Assembly (NCBI GenBank): GCA_963734025.1
Contig: CAVTFR010000011.1
Location: 186,001 to 250,000 of the forward strand
Length of the DNA: 64,000 nucleotides
Origin: JACVRW01 sp963734025
GTDB lineage: Bacteria; Actinomycetota; Thermoleophilia; Solirubrobacterales; Thermoleophilaceae
Direction: 5' to 3'
Position 1 is the stretch's first letter. Every line of letters starts with the position of its first letter. Positions 16,741-25,981 of this stretch are shown here, one piece after another. Both the position numbers and the translations under genes were made by a program. The notes beneath the pieces were generated by a model. That model saw only the letters and a list, made by a program, of their open reading frames with translations. It was not told the origin of the DNA and made no database searches.

Positions 16741-17646
16741 CTGCCCGAGCTCGAGCTGATCGCCGCGATAGAGGCCGTGCTCGAGGACCGCAGCGGCCGG
16801 CTCGTGCGCTGGACGGGCGACGACGCGGCCGTGGTGCACGCCGCTCCGCTGGCGGTCACCTCGATCGACACGATCGTCGAGGGCACCCACTTCCGGCTCT
16901 CGACGCACTCACCCGCCGACGTGGGCTGGAAGGCGCTCGCGAGCGCGCTTTCGGACATCGCGGCGATGGGCGCGCGGAGCGGCGAGGCCTACGTGTCGCT
17001 CGTACTGCCGCCCGGGTTCGAGGGCGGGCTCGAGCTCGTCCGTGCGATGGAGGAGCTGGCTGCCGAGTGCGACACCACCATCGCGGGCGGTGACGTGGCG
17101 GGCGGCCCCGCGCTCGTCGTGACCGTCGCAGTCACGGGCTGGGCGGACGACGAGAGCGAGCTCGTGGGCCGGGACGGCGCCCGCCCCGGCGACCTCGTCG
17201 CGGTGACCGGCGAGCTGGGCGGCTCGGAGGCGGGTCGGCTGGTGCTCGAGCGTGGCGAGCGCGAGCCCGCTGCGCTCGTGGCCCGCCACCTGCGGCCGCG
17301 GCCACGGCTCAGGGAGGGGCGCGCGCTCGCCGCGGCGGGAGTCAGCGCGATGATCGACCTGAGCGACGGGCTCGCGACCGACGCCCGCCACGTCGCGAGG
17401 CGGAGCGGCGTCGAGCTGCGCATCGAGCTCGAGCGGCTGCCGCTGGCGAGCGGCGTGAGCGCCGAGGCTGCGGCTGTGGGCGGCGACGACTACGAGCTGC
17501 TTGTGACCGTGCCGCCGGAACGGCGCGCGCAGGCCGAGGCCGCGGCCGGGCTCAGCTTCGTCGGCACGGTGACCGAGGGCGAGGGGCTCGTGCTACTCGG
17601 CCCCGACGGCCCGGTCGAGGGGCTCGCCGGCTACGAGCACCGCTAG
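16741..17646 (+). CDS. thiL: thiamine-monophosphate kinase
   Basis: It phosphorylates TMP to TPP. Motifs: GDDAAVV (Mg/ATP), ALSDIAAMGA, AGGDVAGGP, MIDLSDGLATDARH and GGDDYELLVTV. The first ATG/GTG in frame is GTG 16777, but the conserved family N-terminus ('E-x-x-L-I-x-x-I', here PELELIAAIEAV) is encoded just upstream with no ATG, GTG or TTG. CTG 16741, 8 bases after the PBP stop, is the best start. From there the protein has 301 residues, near the usual size. The downstream end overlaps the out-of-frame extension of the convergent M28-like gene. Confidence 0.88.
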   Translation: MPELELIAAIEAVLEDRSGRLVRWTGDDAAVVHAAPLAVTSIDTIVEGTHFRLSTHSPADVGWKALASALSDIAAMGARSGEAYVSLVLPPGFEGGLELVRAMEELAAECDTTIAGGDVAGGPALVVTVAVTGWADDESELVGRDGARPGDLVAVTGELGGSEAGRLVLERGEREPAALVARHLRPRPRLREGRALAAAGVSAMIDLSDGLATDARHVARRSGVELRIELERLPLASGVSAEAAAVGGDDYELLVTVPPERRAQAEAAAGLSFVGTVTEGEGLVLLGPDGPVEGLAGYEHR

Positions 17647-17698
17647 CGCCGGCCCGGGGGCTGGCCGGCGGAAACCCGCACCCGCGCGCTGCCGGCGA

Positions 17699-19484
17699 TC
17701 ACCGTCGCAGCGCCGAGCCAGTGCCGCCGAGCGAGCCCGGCCCGGCGTGCGCCCCCGGGCCGTAGACCGACGGCCGCTGCTCGCCGGGCGCCGGCTCCTC
17801 CTCCCCGGGCACTCGCCACGTGATCTCGATGGTGGCGCAGGCCGCCGCGAGCATCAGGCAGCCCGCGAGCGCCATCGCGATCCCGACGCTGTGCCCGGTC
17901 ACGAGCATCAGCAGGTACCAGGCGCCGTGGAGCGGGTCGAGCGAGAGCGAGAAGAGGTAGTAGACCGTCACGAGCAGCGCCGGAAGCAGGCCCGCCGCCA
18001 CCATCGCGAAGCGTGCGCGGCGGCTGGGCGGCGGCCGCACGAGCACCGCGAGCATCCACAGATGCGCCGCCGGGACGGCGAGCAGGCCGGCATACGGGTT
18101 GAGTAGCCAGAGCAGGAGCGAGCCGAGGCTGATCGCGAGGGCGACGGCCACCGCCGCCCCGGGCTCCTCCGGCCGCTTCAGGCGTTCGTCCGGCCGCGCC
18201 GCGAGCCAGCGCGCAAGCAGCAGGGCAAGCACCATCGCCGCGAGCACCCCGCCCAGGACGCCGAGGGCGGGTCCGTCGAGCGGCCACTCCGAGGGCGCCA
18301 CGGGCGCCGGCGGCGGCGACGGCGTCGCACCGGTCAGCGCGAGCAGCTTCGGCGACCGCGAGGCCCGCCAGGAAGGGCGCCAGCCAGGCCCCGACGAAGC
18401 GCAGCCAGAGCAGCACGTCCTGACGACGCCGGCGTGCGCGGGCGAAGGCGTCGACCGACGCCACCAGCACGGGGAGCAGCAGCGCACCCGCGAACAGCGA
18501 GATCACCCAACCCGGGAGCACCTGACTAACGGCCAGCACGTACGACTCGGGCCCGTGCGCCGGCCTGCGGCCCTGGTCGAGCGCCGTGACGGTCCGCAGC
18601 GTCGCCCTCCCGAGCGCGCCGAGCCGGTCCTCGTCGATCTCCTCGACCGGGCCGTCGCCCGGCGGCGGCAGCTCACCGCTACCCGAGATCCGCACCGCCT
18701 CGTAGTCCTCCGCGAGCAGCACTCCCTGCGGGCCGATCCCGATCGGGAAGGCGAGCCGCGCGAGCTGCCCGAGCACGCCCGCGTCGCCTCCCGCGCGGTC
18801 GAGCTCCTGGCGGATCGAGTCCGCCACCGTCCGCTGCAGGCCGATCCCCGCCCGCCGCGAGTCGTTCGACCAGGCCTGCACGGACGGCTCGCTCGCATCC
18901 GAGCCGACGCTCGACATCACGAGAACGGCGTCCACGAAGTCCAGCGAGCCGAGCTCGGAGACGAGCCGCTCGGTGCCGACCTCGCCGAGCGTCGACCCGT
19001 CCACCGAGGCCAGCACGAGCGTCTTGCGCGACGGCCTGCCCTGGAAGACCCGCGCCAGCTCGAGCAGCGCCGCGGTGTCGGAGGCGCTCCCCGGCCCGTC
19101 CGGCACGGCGCCCGCGTCGCGCGCGGCCACCACCACGATCTGGCGTCGCGAGCCGCCGGCCCGGCGGGCGATCACGTTCTCGAGCCGCCGGCCCGCATGC
19201 GTGAAGCGCTGGCGCTCGATCTGGTCGGGCTGGAATCCCCTGCGCGCGAGCTCGCGCGCGACCAGCTCGGCGGTCGCGGCGTCTCCGGGCCTGCCCGCGC
19301 GGCGGTCGGGCTGCTCGGTCGCTATCCGCTCCGCGAGCTGCGCCGCCTCGTCGCCGTCGAAGAGGATGTCCGCGGCCAATCCCTGCGGCAGTGGCGCGGG
19401 CTGCGACTGGAATGAGAACATCGCAAGAACCAGCGCCAACAGCGCCGGGATGAATGCAGCCCGGTAGACGCGCGCCTCGATCAA
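17699..19484 (-). pseudogene. M28-like membrane protein, interrupted by a frameshift
   Basis: From ATG 19484: a signal/TM segment, then a domain following the M28 aminopeptidase pattern (RQIVVVAARDAGAVPDGPGS, then TAALLELARVF). The metal-binding His and Asp of the family (GAHYDS, DDNASG) are replaced, so catalysis is unlikely. Membrane helices start at about residue 325. Near 18345-18352 one extra base (GCCGAAGCTG, expected GCCGAGCTG) breaks the frame. The remaining helices (LGGVLAAMVLALLLARWLA and on) lie in the next frame and end at 17699. In the broken frame, translation would run on as Arg/Ala-rich sequence to 17643. Either a recent pseudogene or a sequencing error. Confidence 0.7.
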
Positions 19485-19497
19485 CTTGCGTCCAACC

Positions 19498-19503
19498 TAC
19501 AAT
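19498..19503 (+). promoter_or_regulatory. -10 box (TACAAT) for leaderless response regulator mRNA
   Basis: A near-consensus TACAAT ends 7 bases before GTG 19511, so transcription would begin at or next to the start codon. No Shine-Dalgarno sequence is present. No clear -35 was seen. Confidence 0.6.
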
Positions 19504-19510
19504 TCCGAAG

Positions 19511-20212
19511 GTGACGGCCTCAGCCCCCCGCATCCTGCTCGTTGACGACGAGGACGCGGTCCAGAAGCTGCTGACCTATCCCCTGCGCAAAGAGGGCTAC
19601 GACGTCGTTCCGGCGCTCGACGGCCGCGAGGCGCTCGAACGGCTCTCCGAGGACAACTTCGACCTCGTCGTGCTCGACGTGATGATGCCCAAGATGGACG
19701 GCTTCGACGTCTGCCGCGAGATCCGCGCGCGCAGCACCGTGCCGATCATCATGCTGACCGCCAAGACCGAGGAGATCGACAAGGTCCTCGGCCTCGAGCT
19801 CGGCGCCGACGACTACATCACGAAGCCCTTCTCGGTCCGCGAGTTCCGTAGCCGCGTCAAGGCGGTGCTGCGGCGGGCCGCGCTCACCCACACCGAGGAG
19901 CAGTTCGAGGAGCCGATCGAGGCGGGCGAGCTCCGCATCGACTTCGAGAAGCGGCTCGTCGAGGTGCGCGGCGAGGCCGTGCGGCTGACGTACGTCGAGT
20001 TCGAGATCCTGGCGGCGCTTGCCCGCGCGCCCGGGCGGGTATTCAGTCGCACGATGCTGCTCGAGCGCGTATGGGGCGATGCCGCCTACCGCGACCCGCG
20101 CACCATCGACGTCCACATCCGGCATCTGCGCGAGAAGCTCGAGTCGGAGCCGAAGACGCCTGAGCTGATCCTGACCGTGCGCGGGGTCGGCTACCGCTTC
20201 AGGGACGGGTGA
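19511..20212 (+). CDS. OmpR-family response regulator (MprA-like)
   Basis: 233 residues. The receiver domain has the acidic pair in LLVDDEDAV, phospho-acceptor Asp in LVVLDVMMPKMDG, and Thr/Lys in MLTAKT and YITKPF. The C-terminal winged helix (VRLTYVEFEILAALARAPGR ... TIDVHIRHLREKLE ... TVRGVGYRF) is OmpR/PhoB type. The start at GTG 19511 is set by the TACAAT box and the fold; the frame is open upstream. It overlaps the kinase gene (GTGA). With the kinase and HtrA it resembles the mycobacterial MprAB-PepD envelope-stress module. Confidence 0.93.
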   Translation: MTASAPRILLVDDEDAVQKLLTYPLRKEGYDVVPALDGREALERLSEDNFDLVVLDVMMPKMDGFDVCREIRARSTVPIIMLTAKTEEIDKVLGLELGADDYITKPFSVREFRSRVKAVLRRAALTHTEEQFEEPIEAGELRIDFEKRLVEVRGEAVRLTYVEFEILAALARAPGRVFSRTMLLERVWGDAAYRDPRTIDVHIRHLREKLESEPKTPELILTVRGVGYRFRDG

Positions 20213-21645
20213 GCGGCATCAGGTCGCTCGGCAACAAGATCGCGCTCCTCTTCTTCCTGATCACGGCGGCGGCCTTCGGCGTCATCTACTTCTGGGTCGT
20301 GACCCAGCCCGAGTCGAGCCTCGAGGAGCGCCGGCTGAGCGACCTCGAAGCGGTGGCCGGCGCCTACCACGGCAGCGTCAACCGGATGCGCACCGGCGAC
20401 TACCAGGACCAGACGCTCGAGCCGCAGGTGCGCGGCCTGGCGGACGCGACCGGCGCACGCCTGACGCTGATCGACTGGAAGGAGGACCCGGAGGGCCGTC
20501 AGCTCGACAAGCGCGGGCTCGAGTTCAGGGTGAGGGGCGACTCCGGCGAGGGGCCCGCCGTGCCAGGCGCGTACAGCCTCGCGGGCCGTGCGATCCGCAC
20601 GGGGAAGACGCAGAGCGGCTTCGGAAGCTTCCAGGGCGAGGACATCGGCATCGTCGCCCAGCCGATCGGCCCGAAGAAGAACCCCCAGTGGGTCGCCGTC
20701 TACTCGCGCAACTTCGAGGAGGTGGCGGAGACCGTCTCGTTCATCCGGGGACGCGTCCTATGGGCCTGTGCGGCGGCGTTGCTGGTCGCGCTGATCGGAG
20801 GCTGGTTCGTCGCGCGGCGCCTGGCTCGGCGCGTGCGCCGTGTCGAGCGTGCGGCCAACGACGTGGCGCGCGGCCATTTCGACCGGGAGCCGCTCCCGGT
20901 CGACTCCGAGGACGAGCTCGGCCAGCTCACGCGCACCTTCAACGACATGCAGCAGCAGCTGCGCGAGGTCGACATCGCCCGCAAGGAGTTCATCGCCACC
21001 GCCTCGCACGAGCTGCGCACGCCGATCTTCTCGCTGGCCGGCTTCGTCGAGCTGCTCCAGGACGAGGACCTCGACGACGAGACGCGCCGCGAGTTCGTCG
21101 ACACGATGCGCGAGCAGGTCGAACGGCTGCAGAAGCTGTCCGTCGACCTGCTCGACCTGTCCCGGCTCGACTCGGGATCGGTCGAGCTGCACACCGAGCC
21201 GGTCGACCTCGCCGAGCTGACGCGGTCCGTGGTCGGCGAGTTCCGGCCGGCGCTGCAGGACCACCGGACCGAGCTCCGGATGGAGGTCCCCGCGGAGGGC
21301 CCGCTCGCCGAATGCGACCGCGAGCGGGTGGCACAGATCATGCGCATCCTCCTCGACAACGCGCTCCGGCACACGCCGGCGGGGACGGACGTCACCGTGA
21401 AGGCAGAGCGCGAAAACGGGTCCGCCGAGTTCACCGTGGCGGACGAGGGGCCGGGGCTGCCGCCCGGCTCGCGCGACAAGGCATTCGAGCGCTTCTACAC
21501 AGGAGACGCCGCCCGCGGGGCCGGCCTCGGGCTGGCGATCGCCCGCGAGCTTGCCGAGCGCATGGACGGCCGGCTCGTCCTCGAAGACCGCCGGGACACC
21601 ACCGCCTTCGTCCTCCAGCTGCCCACGAACGGGTCCGAATCGTGA
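20209..21645 (+). CDS. sensor histidine kinase (HAMP/HisKA/HATPase)
   Basis: 478 residues: TM1 (about 8-28), an outer sensor domain (30-180), TM2 (about 183-203), and HAMP (205-255, ERAANDVARGHFDREPLPV). HisKA has the phospho-acceptor His in TASHELRTPIFSLAGFVEL. The HATPase boxes are N (LLDNALRHTP), G1 (DEGPGLP) and G2 (GLGLAIAREL). GTG 20209 overlaps the regulator's TGA. It probably senses envelope stress, judging from the HtrA neighbour. Confidence 0.93.
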   Translation: MSGIRSLGNKIALLFFLITAAAFGVIYFWVVTQPESSLEERRLSDLEAVAGAYHGSVNRMRTGDYQDQTLEPQVRGLADATGARLTLIDWKEDPEGRQLDKRGLEFRVRGDSGEGPAVPGAYSLAGRAIRTGKTQSGFGSFQGEDIGIVAQPIGPKKNPQWVAVYSRNFEEVAETVSFIRGRVLWACAAALLVALIGGWFVARRLARRVRRVERAANDVARGHFDREPLPVDSEDELGQLTRTFNDMQQQLREVDIARKEFIATASHELRTPIFSLAGFVELLQDEDLDDETRREFVDTMREQVERLQKLSVDLLDLSRLDSGSVELHTEPVDLAELTRSVVGEFRPALQDHRTELRMEVPAEGPLAECDRERVAQIMRILLDNALRHTPAGTDVTVKAERENGSAEFTVADEGPGLPPGSRDKAFERFYTGDAARGAGLGLAIARELAERMDGRLVLEDRRDTTAFVLQLPTNGSES

Positions 21646-22817
21646 GGAGGGCACTGGCGGCTGCGGGCGCGGCGCTCGCGCTCGCCGCGGCGGGCTGCGA
21701 TGCCTCCGGCGACGACGACGACGGCTCCGGCTCTGCGAGCACGACGCGCGAGGTCACGACGACGCGCGTCGAGGTCGTGAAGGGCATCGGCCGCGAGGGC
21801 GGCTTCGATCCAGGCCAGATCTACTCGCAGCTCTCGCCCGGTGTGGTGACGGTCATCTCGCTCTTCGACGGGCCGACCAACGTGCTCGAGGACGGCGGCG
21901 AGGGCGGTCAGGGCTCGGGCTTCGTGCTCGACGACGACGGCTACATCGCCACGAACGCGCACGTCGTGACCAAGGAGGACGACAACTCCAAGCAGGCGGA
22001 GCGGGTCTTCGTCCAGTTCCCGGACGGCAACCGCGTGCCCGCGGACATCGTCGGCGCCGACCTGAATGCAGACTTCGCGCTCCTCAAGATCGACCCGCAG
22101 GGCCTCGAGCTGACGCCGCTCCAGCTCGGCCGCTCCGCCGCCCTCGAGGTGGGCGCGCCGGTGGCTGCCATCGGCAGCCCATTCGGCGAGGAGCAGTCGC
22201 TCTCGGTCGGGGTCGTCTCGGCGCTCGACCGCAACATCCAGTCGCTCACCCGCTTCGGGATCGGCGACGCGATTCAGACCGACGCCGCCATCAACCCCGG
22301 CAACTCCGGAGGCCCGTTGCTGGACGCGCGCGGCCGTGTGATCGGCATCAACGCCCAGATCAAGTCGCAGTCGGGCGGAGGCGAGGGGGTCGGCTTCGCG
22401 ATCCCGGTCGACGCGGTGCGCCGCTCGCTGGGTGAGCTCCGCAAGAACGGGCAGGTCGAGTACGGCTACCTCGGCGTGCGCACCGTGCTGCTATGGCCGC
22501 AGCTCGCCGAGCGGCTCGGAATCGACGCCGACGCCGGTGCCCTCGTGCAGGGCGTGGAGCCCGGCTCGCCGGCCGAGGACGAGGGGCTCGACCCCGGCGA
22601 CGACACGATCGACTTCCAGGGCCAGCCGGACATCCCGTCGGACGGCGACGTGATCGTGGCGGTCGACGGCGAGCCGCTCACCCGCACCCAGGACCTGACC
22701 GACGTGATCGGCCGGCACCGCGAGGGCGACGAGGTCATGCTCACCGTGGTGCGCGGCGGCGAGAACCGCCGGGTGGCGATCACCCTGGGCCGGCGCCCGG
22801 TCGGCAGCGGCCCCTGA
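21642..22817 (+). CDS. HtrA/DegP-like serine protease with PDZ domain, probable lipoprotein
   Basis: 391 residues from GTG 21642, overlapping the kinase stop (GTGA). The N-terminus ends in a lipobox-like ALAAAGC, then an Asp/Ser/Thr linker. The trypsin-like domain has the triad His in ATNAHVV, Asp in LNADFALLKI and Ser in NPGNSGGPLL. One PDZ domain lies at about 285-385 (YLGVRTVL ... DGDVIVAVDGEPL). Family role: degradation or chaperoning of misfolded envelope proteins. It is likely an output or feedback regulator of the preceding two-component system. Confidence 0.93.
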   Translation: MRRALAAAGAALALAAAGCDASGDDDDGSGSASTTREVTTTRVEVVKGIGREGGFDPGQIYSQLSPGVVTVISLFDGPTNVLEDGGEGGQGSGFVLDDDGYIATNAHVVTKEDDNSKQAERVFVQFPDGNRVPADIVGADLNADFALLKIDPQGLELTPLQLGRSAALEVGAPVAAIGSPFGEEQSLSVGVVSALDRNIQSLTRFGIGDAIQTDAAINPGNSGGPLLDARGRVIGINAQIKSQSGGGEGVGFAIPVDAVRRSLGELRKNGQVEYGYLGVRTVLLWPQLAERLGIDADAGALVQGVEPGSPAEDEGLDPGDDTIDFQGQPDIPSDGDVIVAVDGEPLTRTQDLTDVIGRHREGDEVMLTVVRGGENRRVAITLGRRPVGSGP

Positions 22818-22818
22818 C

Positions 22819-22839
22819 CCCGCACCTCATGCGGGTTTT
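22819..22839 (+). terminator. intrinsic terminator after htrA
   Basis: A 6-bp stem CCCGCA (22819-22824) / TGCGGG (22830-22835) with a 5-base loop, followed by TTTT, directly after the htrA stop. Confidence 0.8.
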
Positions 22840-22866
22840 CACGAGGATCCGGGTAGGGTGACAGCC

Positions 22867-23262
22867 GTGGCCCGGACGACAGACGCGACCGACAGCCGCG
22901 ACGTATCCCTCACCATTCCGGCGCGTCCGGACTACCTCGTGCTCGCGCGTCTCGCCCTCTCGGCGGTGTGCCGGCTGACCCCGCTCACTCCCGAGGAGGT
23001 GGCCGACCTCAAGCTCGCGATCACCGAGGCGGCCAACGACTACGTCGACGAGAGCCGGCCACTCGACGACGAGAGCCGGCTCAGCTTCTCGTTCAAGCTG
23101 GGCGACGACAGGCTGCAGATGGACCTGGACGGGCCCGCGGGCCCCGTTGCGGTGACCGAACAGGAGCTCAGCCGGGCGATCATCGAGGCGACCGTGGACG
23201 AATCGTCGTTCTCCCCCGGCCGCACCCGCCTCGTGAAGTACCTGAAGCTTTCCGCCGAGTAG
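22867..23262 (+). CDS. RsbW-like ATP-binding (anti-sigma-type) protein
   Basis: 131 residues. The fold matches HATPase_c_2: strand SLTIPARPDYLVLARLAL, then the N-box helix VADLKLAITEAANDYVDE (Glu-x-x-x-Asn for Mg-ATP). The classical DxGxG box is not evident, so ATP binding is uncertain. Members act as anti-sigma factors/kinases of anti-anti-sigma factors; a STAS protein is encoded at 40639, but no sigma factor is near. The start GTG 22867 is 7 bases after TAGGGT (22854-22859), a leaderless arrangement; GTG 22858 would sit on that box. Confidence 0.72.
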   Translation: MARTTDATDSRDVSLTIPARPDYLVLARLALSAVCRLTPLTPEEVADLKLAITEAANDYVDESRPLDDESRLSFSFKLGDDRLQMDLDGPAGPVAVTEQELSRAIIEATVDESSFSPGRTRLVKYLKLSAE

Positions 23263-23272
23263 TCTGGCGCGC

Positions 23273-24511
23273 GTGCTCCAGCCGGTTTCCGTAGGCACCA
23301 AGAGCCTTGCCGACTACACGCATCTGGTCGGCAGGCCGCTCGTCCAGGAGATCAGGGACCTCGCCGAGGACCTGAAGGGCCTGCGCGTGCTCCACGTCTC
23401 CGCGACGGCATTCGGCGGCGGCGTGTCCGAGATCCTCTACACGCTGGTCCCGCTGATGAACGACGCCGGGATCGACGCCGAGTGGCAGGTGATGCTCGGC
23501 CGCGAGGAGTTCTACAACGCCACCAAGCGCCTCCACAACGCGCTCCAGGGCGCTCCGGACTCGCTCACGGACGAGGAGTGGGAGGTCTACTACCGCTACA
23601 ACGAGATGAATGCCGCGGAGATCACGAGCGGCTGGGACGTGATCATCGTCCACGACCCGCAGCCGGCCGGCATCCGCAGGCTCGTCGCCGACAAGTCGAA
23701 GACGTGGGTATGGCGCTGCCACATCGACCTCTCGACGCCGCACCCGGACGCGATCGAGCGGATCGTCCCGCTCGTCAAGGAGTACGAGGCGTCCGTCTGG
23801 CACGTCCAGTCCTACGTGCCGCAGGCGATGGACGGCGCCTCGGCGGGCGTGCACATCTGCCCGCCGGCGATCGACCCGCTCTCGCCCAAGAACATGGCGC
23901 TCTCGCCCGAGGACGCCGCTTTCGTGTGCGACCAGTTCGGCATCGACGTCGACCGGCCCCTCATGTGCCAAGTTTCGCGCTTCGATCCCTGGAAGGACCC
24001 GATCGGCGTGATCGACGCCTACCGTCTGGTGCACCAGGAGATGCCCGAGGTCCAGCTCGCCCTGATCGGCTCGATGGCCACGGACGATCCGGAGGGCTGG
24101 GAGTTCTTCAACTCGACGATGGCCCACGCGGACGGTGATCCCGACATCCACATCCTCAACAACTTCAACAACGTCGGCGCGATCGAGGTCAACGCCTTCC
24201 AGTCGCAGGCGGACGTCGTGATCCAGAAGTCGACGCGCGAGGGCTTCGGGCTTACCGTGTCGGAGGCGCTTTGGAAGGGACGACCCTTCATCGGCGGGAA
24301 CGTAGGCGGCATCCCGCTCCAGGTGCAGGACGGCCAGACCGGCTTCCTCGTGACCTCGCCCGACGAGTGCGCCGACCGTTCGCTGCGAATCCTGCGCGAA
24401 CCGGACATGGGCAAGCAGCTTGGGCGTCAGGGCAAGGAGCATGTGCGCAAGCACTTCCTGACGCCGCGCCTGCTGCGCGACTGGCTTAGGCTCTTCCGGG
24501 ACCACCGATGA
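23273..24511 (+). CDS. treT: trehalose glycosyltransferring synthase TreT (GT4)
   Basis: 412 residues. TreT joins ADP- or UDP-glucose to glucose giving trehalose. Seen: the glycine-rich donor site VSATAFGGGVSEIL, HNALQG, HDPQP and WRCHIDLSTP, and the C-terminal GT-B motif KSTREGFGLTVSEALWKGRP (E-x7-E type). The length is typical. GTG 23273 lies 7 bases after TAGTCT (23260-23265), so leaderless. It is translationally coupled to the GT20 gene (ATGA). Trehalose here would serve desiccation or osmotic protection. Confidence 0.9.
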   Translation: MLQPVSVGTKSLADYTHLVGRPLVQEIRDLAEDLKGLRVLHVSATAFGGGVSEILYTLVPLMNDAGIDAEWQVMLGREEFYNATKRLHNALQGAPDSLTDEEWEVYYRYNEMNAAEITSGWDVIIVHDPQPAGIRRLVADKSKTWVWRCHIDLSTPHPDAIERIVPLVKEYEASVWHVQSYVPQAMDGASAGVHICPPAIDPLSPKNMALSPEDAAFVCDQFGIDVDRPLMCQVSRFDPWKDPIGVIDAYRLVHQEMPEVQLALIGSMATDDPEGWEFFNSTMAHADGDPDIHILNNFNNVGAIEVNAFQSQADVVIQKSTREGFGLTVSEALWKGRPFIGGNVGGIPLQVQDGQTGFLVTSPDECADRSLRILREPDMGKQLGRQGKEHVRKHFLTPRLLRDWLRLFRDHR

Positions 24512-25968
24512 CCGGAGACGCACCGCTCGTTCTCGTATCGAACCGCGGCCCGGCGACCTTCCAGGACGGACAGGCGAAGCGCGGCGGCGGCGGGCTCGTG
24601 ACCGCTCTGCAGGGACTCGTCCACCACCGGGACGCCGTCTGGGTGGCCTCGGCGATGACCGATGAGGACGCCGAGGTCTCCGAGCAGCACGACGGCGCCT
24701 CGTTCGAGGTCGAGCTCGACGGCGAGGACTACCGGGTCAAGCTCGTGACGAGCGACCCGGAGGCGTACGACCGCTTCTACAACGTCGTCGCGAACCCGAT
24801 GCTGTGGTTCATCCAGCACTACCTCTGGGATCTCTCGAACGCGCCCGACATCCGTCGCCACGAGGTCGTGGCCTACGAGCAGGGCTACTGCACGGTCAAC
24901 GAGGACCTGGCACGGGCAGTGCTCGAGGAGGTCGAGGGCCACGACGAGGCCGTCGTGATGCTGCACGACTATCACCTCTACGTCGCGCCGAAGTTCATCC
25001 GGCGCGAGCGGCCAGACCTCTTCCTGCACCACTTCGTCCACATCCCGTGGACCCAGCCGGACGCCTGGCGGGTACTTCCGGCGGACATCCGCGAGGACAT
25101 CTTCGAGGGCATCCTCTCGAACGACATCATCGCCTTCCACACCCGCTCCTACCAGCGCAACTTCCTGCTCTGCTGCCGCGAGCTCTTCGCCATGGACGTG
25201 GACGAGGAAGCAGGCGTGGTGCACTTCGACGGCCGCGAGGTGTGGGTGCGCGCCTACCCGCTGCCCATCTCTGCCGAGAACTTCCATCTCACGGCGCAGC
25301 GCCCCGCGGTGCACCAGTACGAGCGCGAGATCCTGCGCCGGCGGCGCGAGCACCTGATCCTGCGCGTCGATCGCGCCGACCTCTCGAAGAACATCCTGCG
25401 CGGCTTCACGGCCTTCGACCTGTTCCTCGAGCAGCACCCCGAGTTCAAGGAGCAGGTGACCTTCATCGCCCACCTGATCCCGTCGCGCCAGGACGTGCCC
25501 GAGTACGCCGAGTACCTCGAGCGCATCGAGGCGCTCGTGGCCGTGGTCAACCACCGGCACGGGACCACCGACTGGATGCCTATCGAGCTGCGGCTGCGCG
25601 AGAACCTCGAGGAGGCCATCTCGTCCTACAAGCACTACGACCTCCTGATGGTCAATGCGATGTTCGACGGCATGAACCTGATCGCAAAGGAGGGCCCGCT
25701 CGTCAACGAGCGCAACGGCGTGTCGTTGCTCAGCGAGAACACGGGCGCGCACGAGGAGCTCGCGGAGTTCGCGCTCTCGGTCAACCCCTTCGACGTGCAG
25801 GAGCAGGCCGACGCGATCCACCGCGCCCTCACCATGTCAGCCGAGGAGCGCTCCTGGCGCGCCCAGGGGCTCAAGCGGATCGTCACCGCCCGCGACCCCG
25901 GCGACTGGGTCGACGACCAGCTCGCGGACATCGACGCAAAACGTCGCGGCCGGGCGCCGGTCGCCTGA
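24508..25968 (+). CDS. GT20 glycosyltransferase, trehalose-6-phosphate synthase-like
   Basis: 486 residues, GT-B fold. OtsA-like landmarks: SNRGP, GGGLVTAL, YNVVANPMLWFIQHY, HDYHLYVAPKFIR, FVHIPWTQPDAWRVLP, RVDRADLSKNI (the catalytic Arg/Lys pair; OtsA has R-x-D-Y-x-K-G), MNLIAKEG and NPFDVQEQADAI. The sequence is divergent at several donor-site positions, so another activated-sugar product (such as glucosylglycerol phosphate) is possible. No OtsB phosphatase is nearby. It is coupled to treT by a 4-base overlap. Confidence 0.8.
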   Translation: MTGDAPLVLVSNRGPATFQDGQAKRGGGGLVTALQGLVHHRDAVWVASAMTDEDAEVSEQHDGASFEVELDGEDYRVKLVTSDPEAYDRFYNVVANPMLWFIQHYLWDLSNAPDIRRHEVVAYEQGYCTVNEDLARAVLEEVEGHDEAVVMLHDYHLYVAPKFIRRERPDLFLHHFVHIPWTQPDAWRVLPADIREDIFEGILSNDIIAFHTRSYQRNFLLCCRELFAMDVDEEAGVVHFDGREVWVRAYPLPISAENFHLTAQRPAVHQYEREILRRRREHLILRVDRADLSKNILRGFTAFDLFLEQHPEFKEQVTFIAHLIPSRQDVPEYAEYLERIEALVAVVNHRHGTTDWMPIELRLRENLEEAISSYKHYDLLMVNAMFDGMNLIAKEGPLVNERNGVSLLSENTGAHEELAEFALSVNPFDVQEQADAIHRALTMSAEERSWRAQGLKRIVTARDPGDWVDDQLADIDAKRRGRAPVA

Positions 25969-25981
25969 CCCGGGGGGCGCT

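Noticed and set aside
20688..21641. Upstream in-frame extension of the HtrA gene
   Set aside because: It overlaps the histidine kinase in another frame. The GTG at 21642 overlaps the kinase stop and starts a signal/lipobox.
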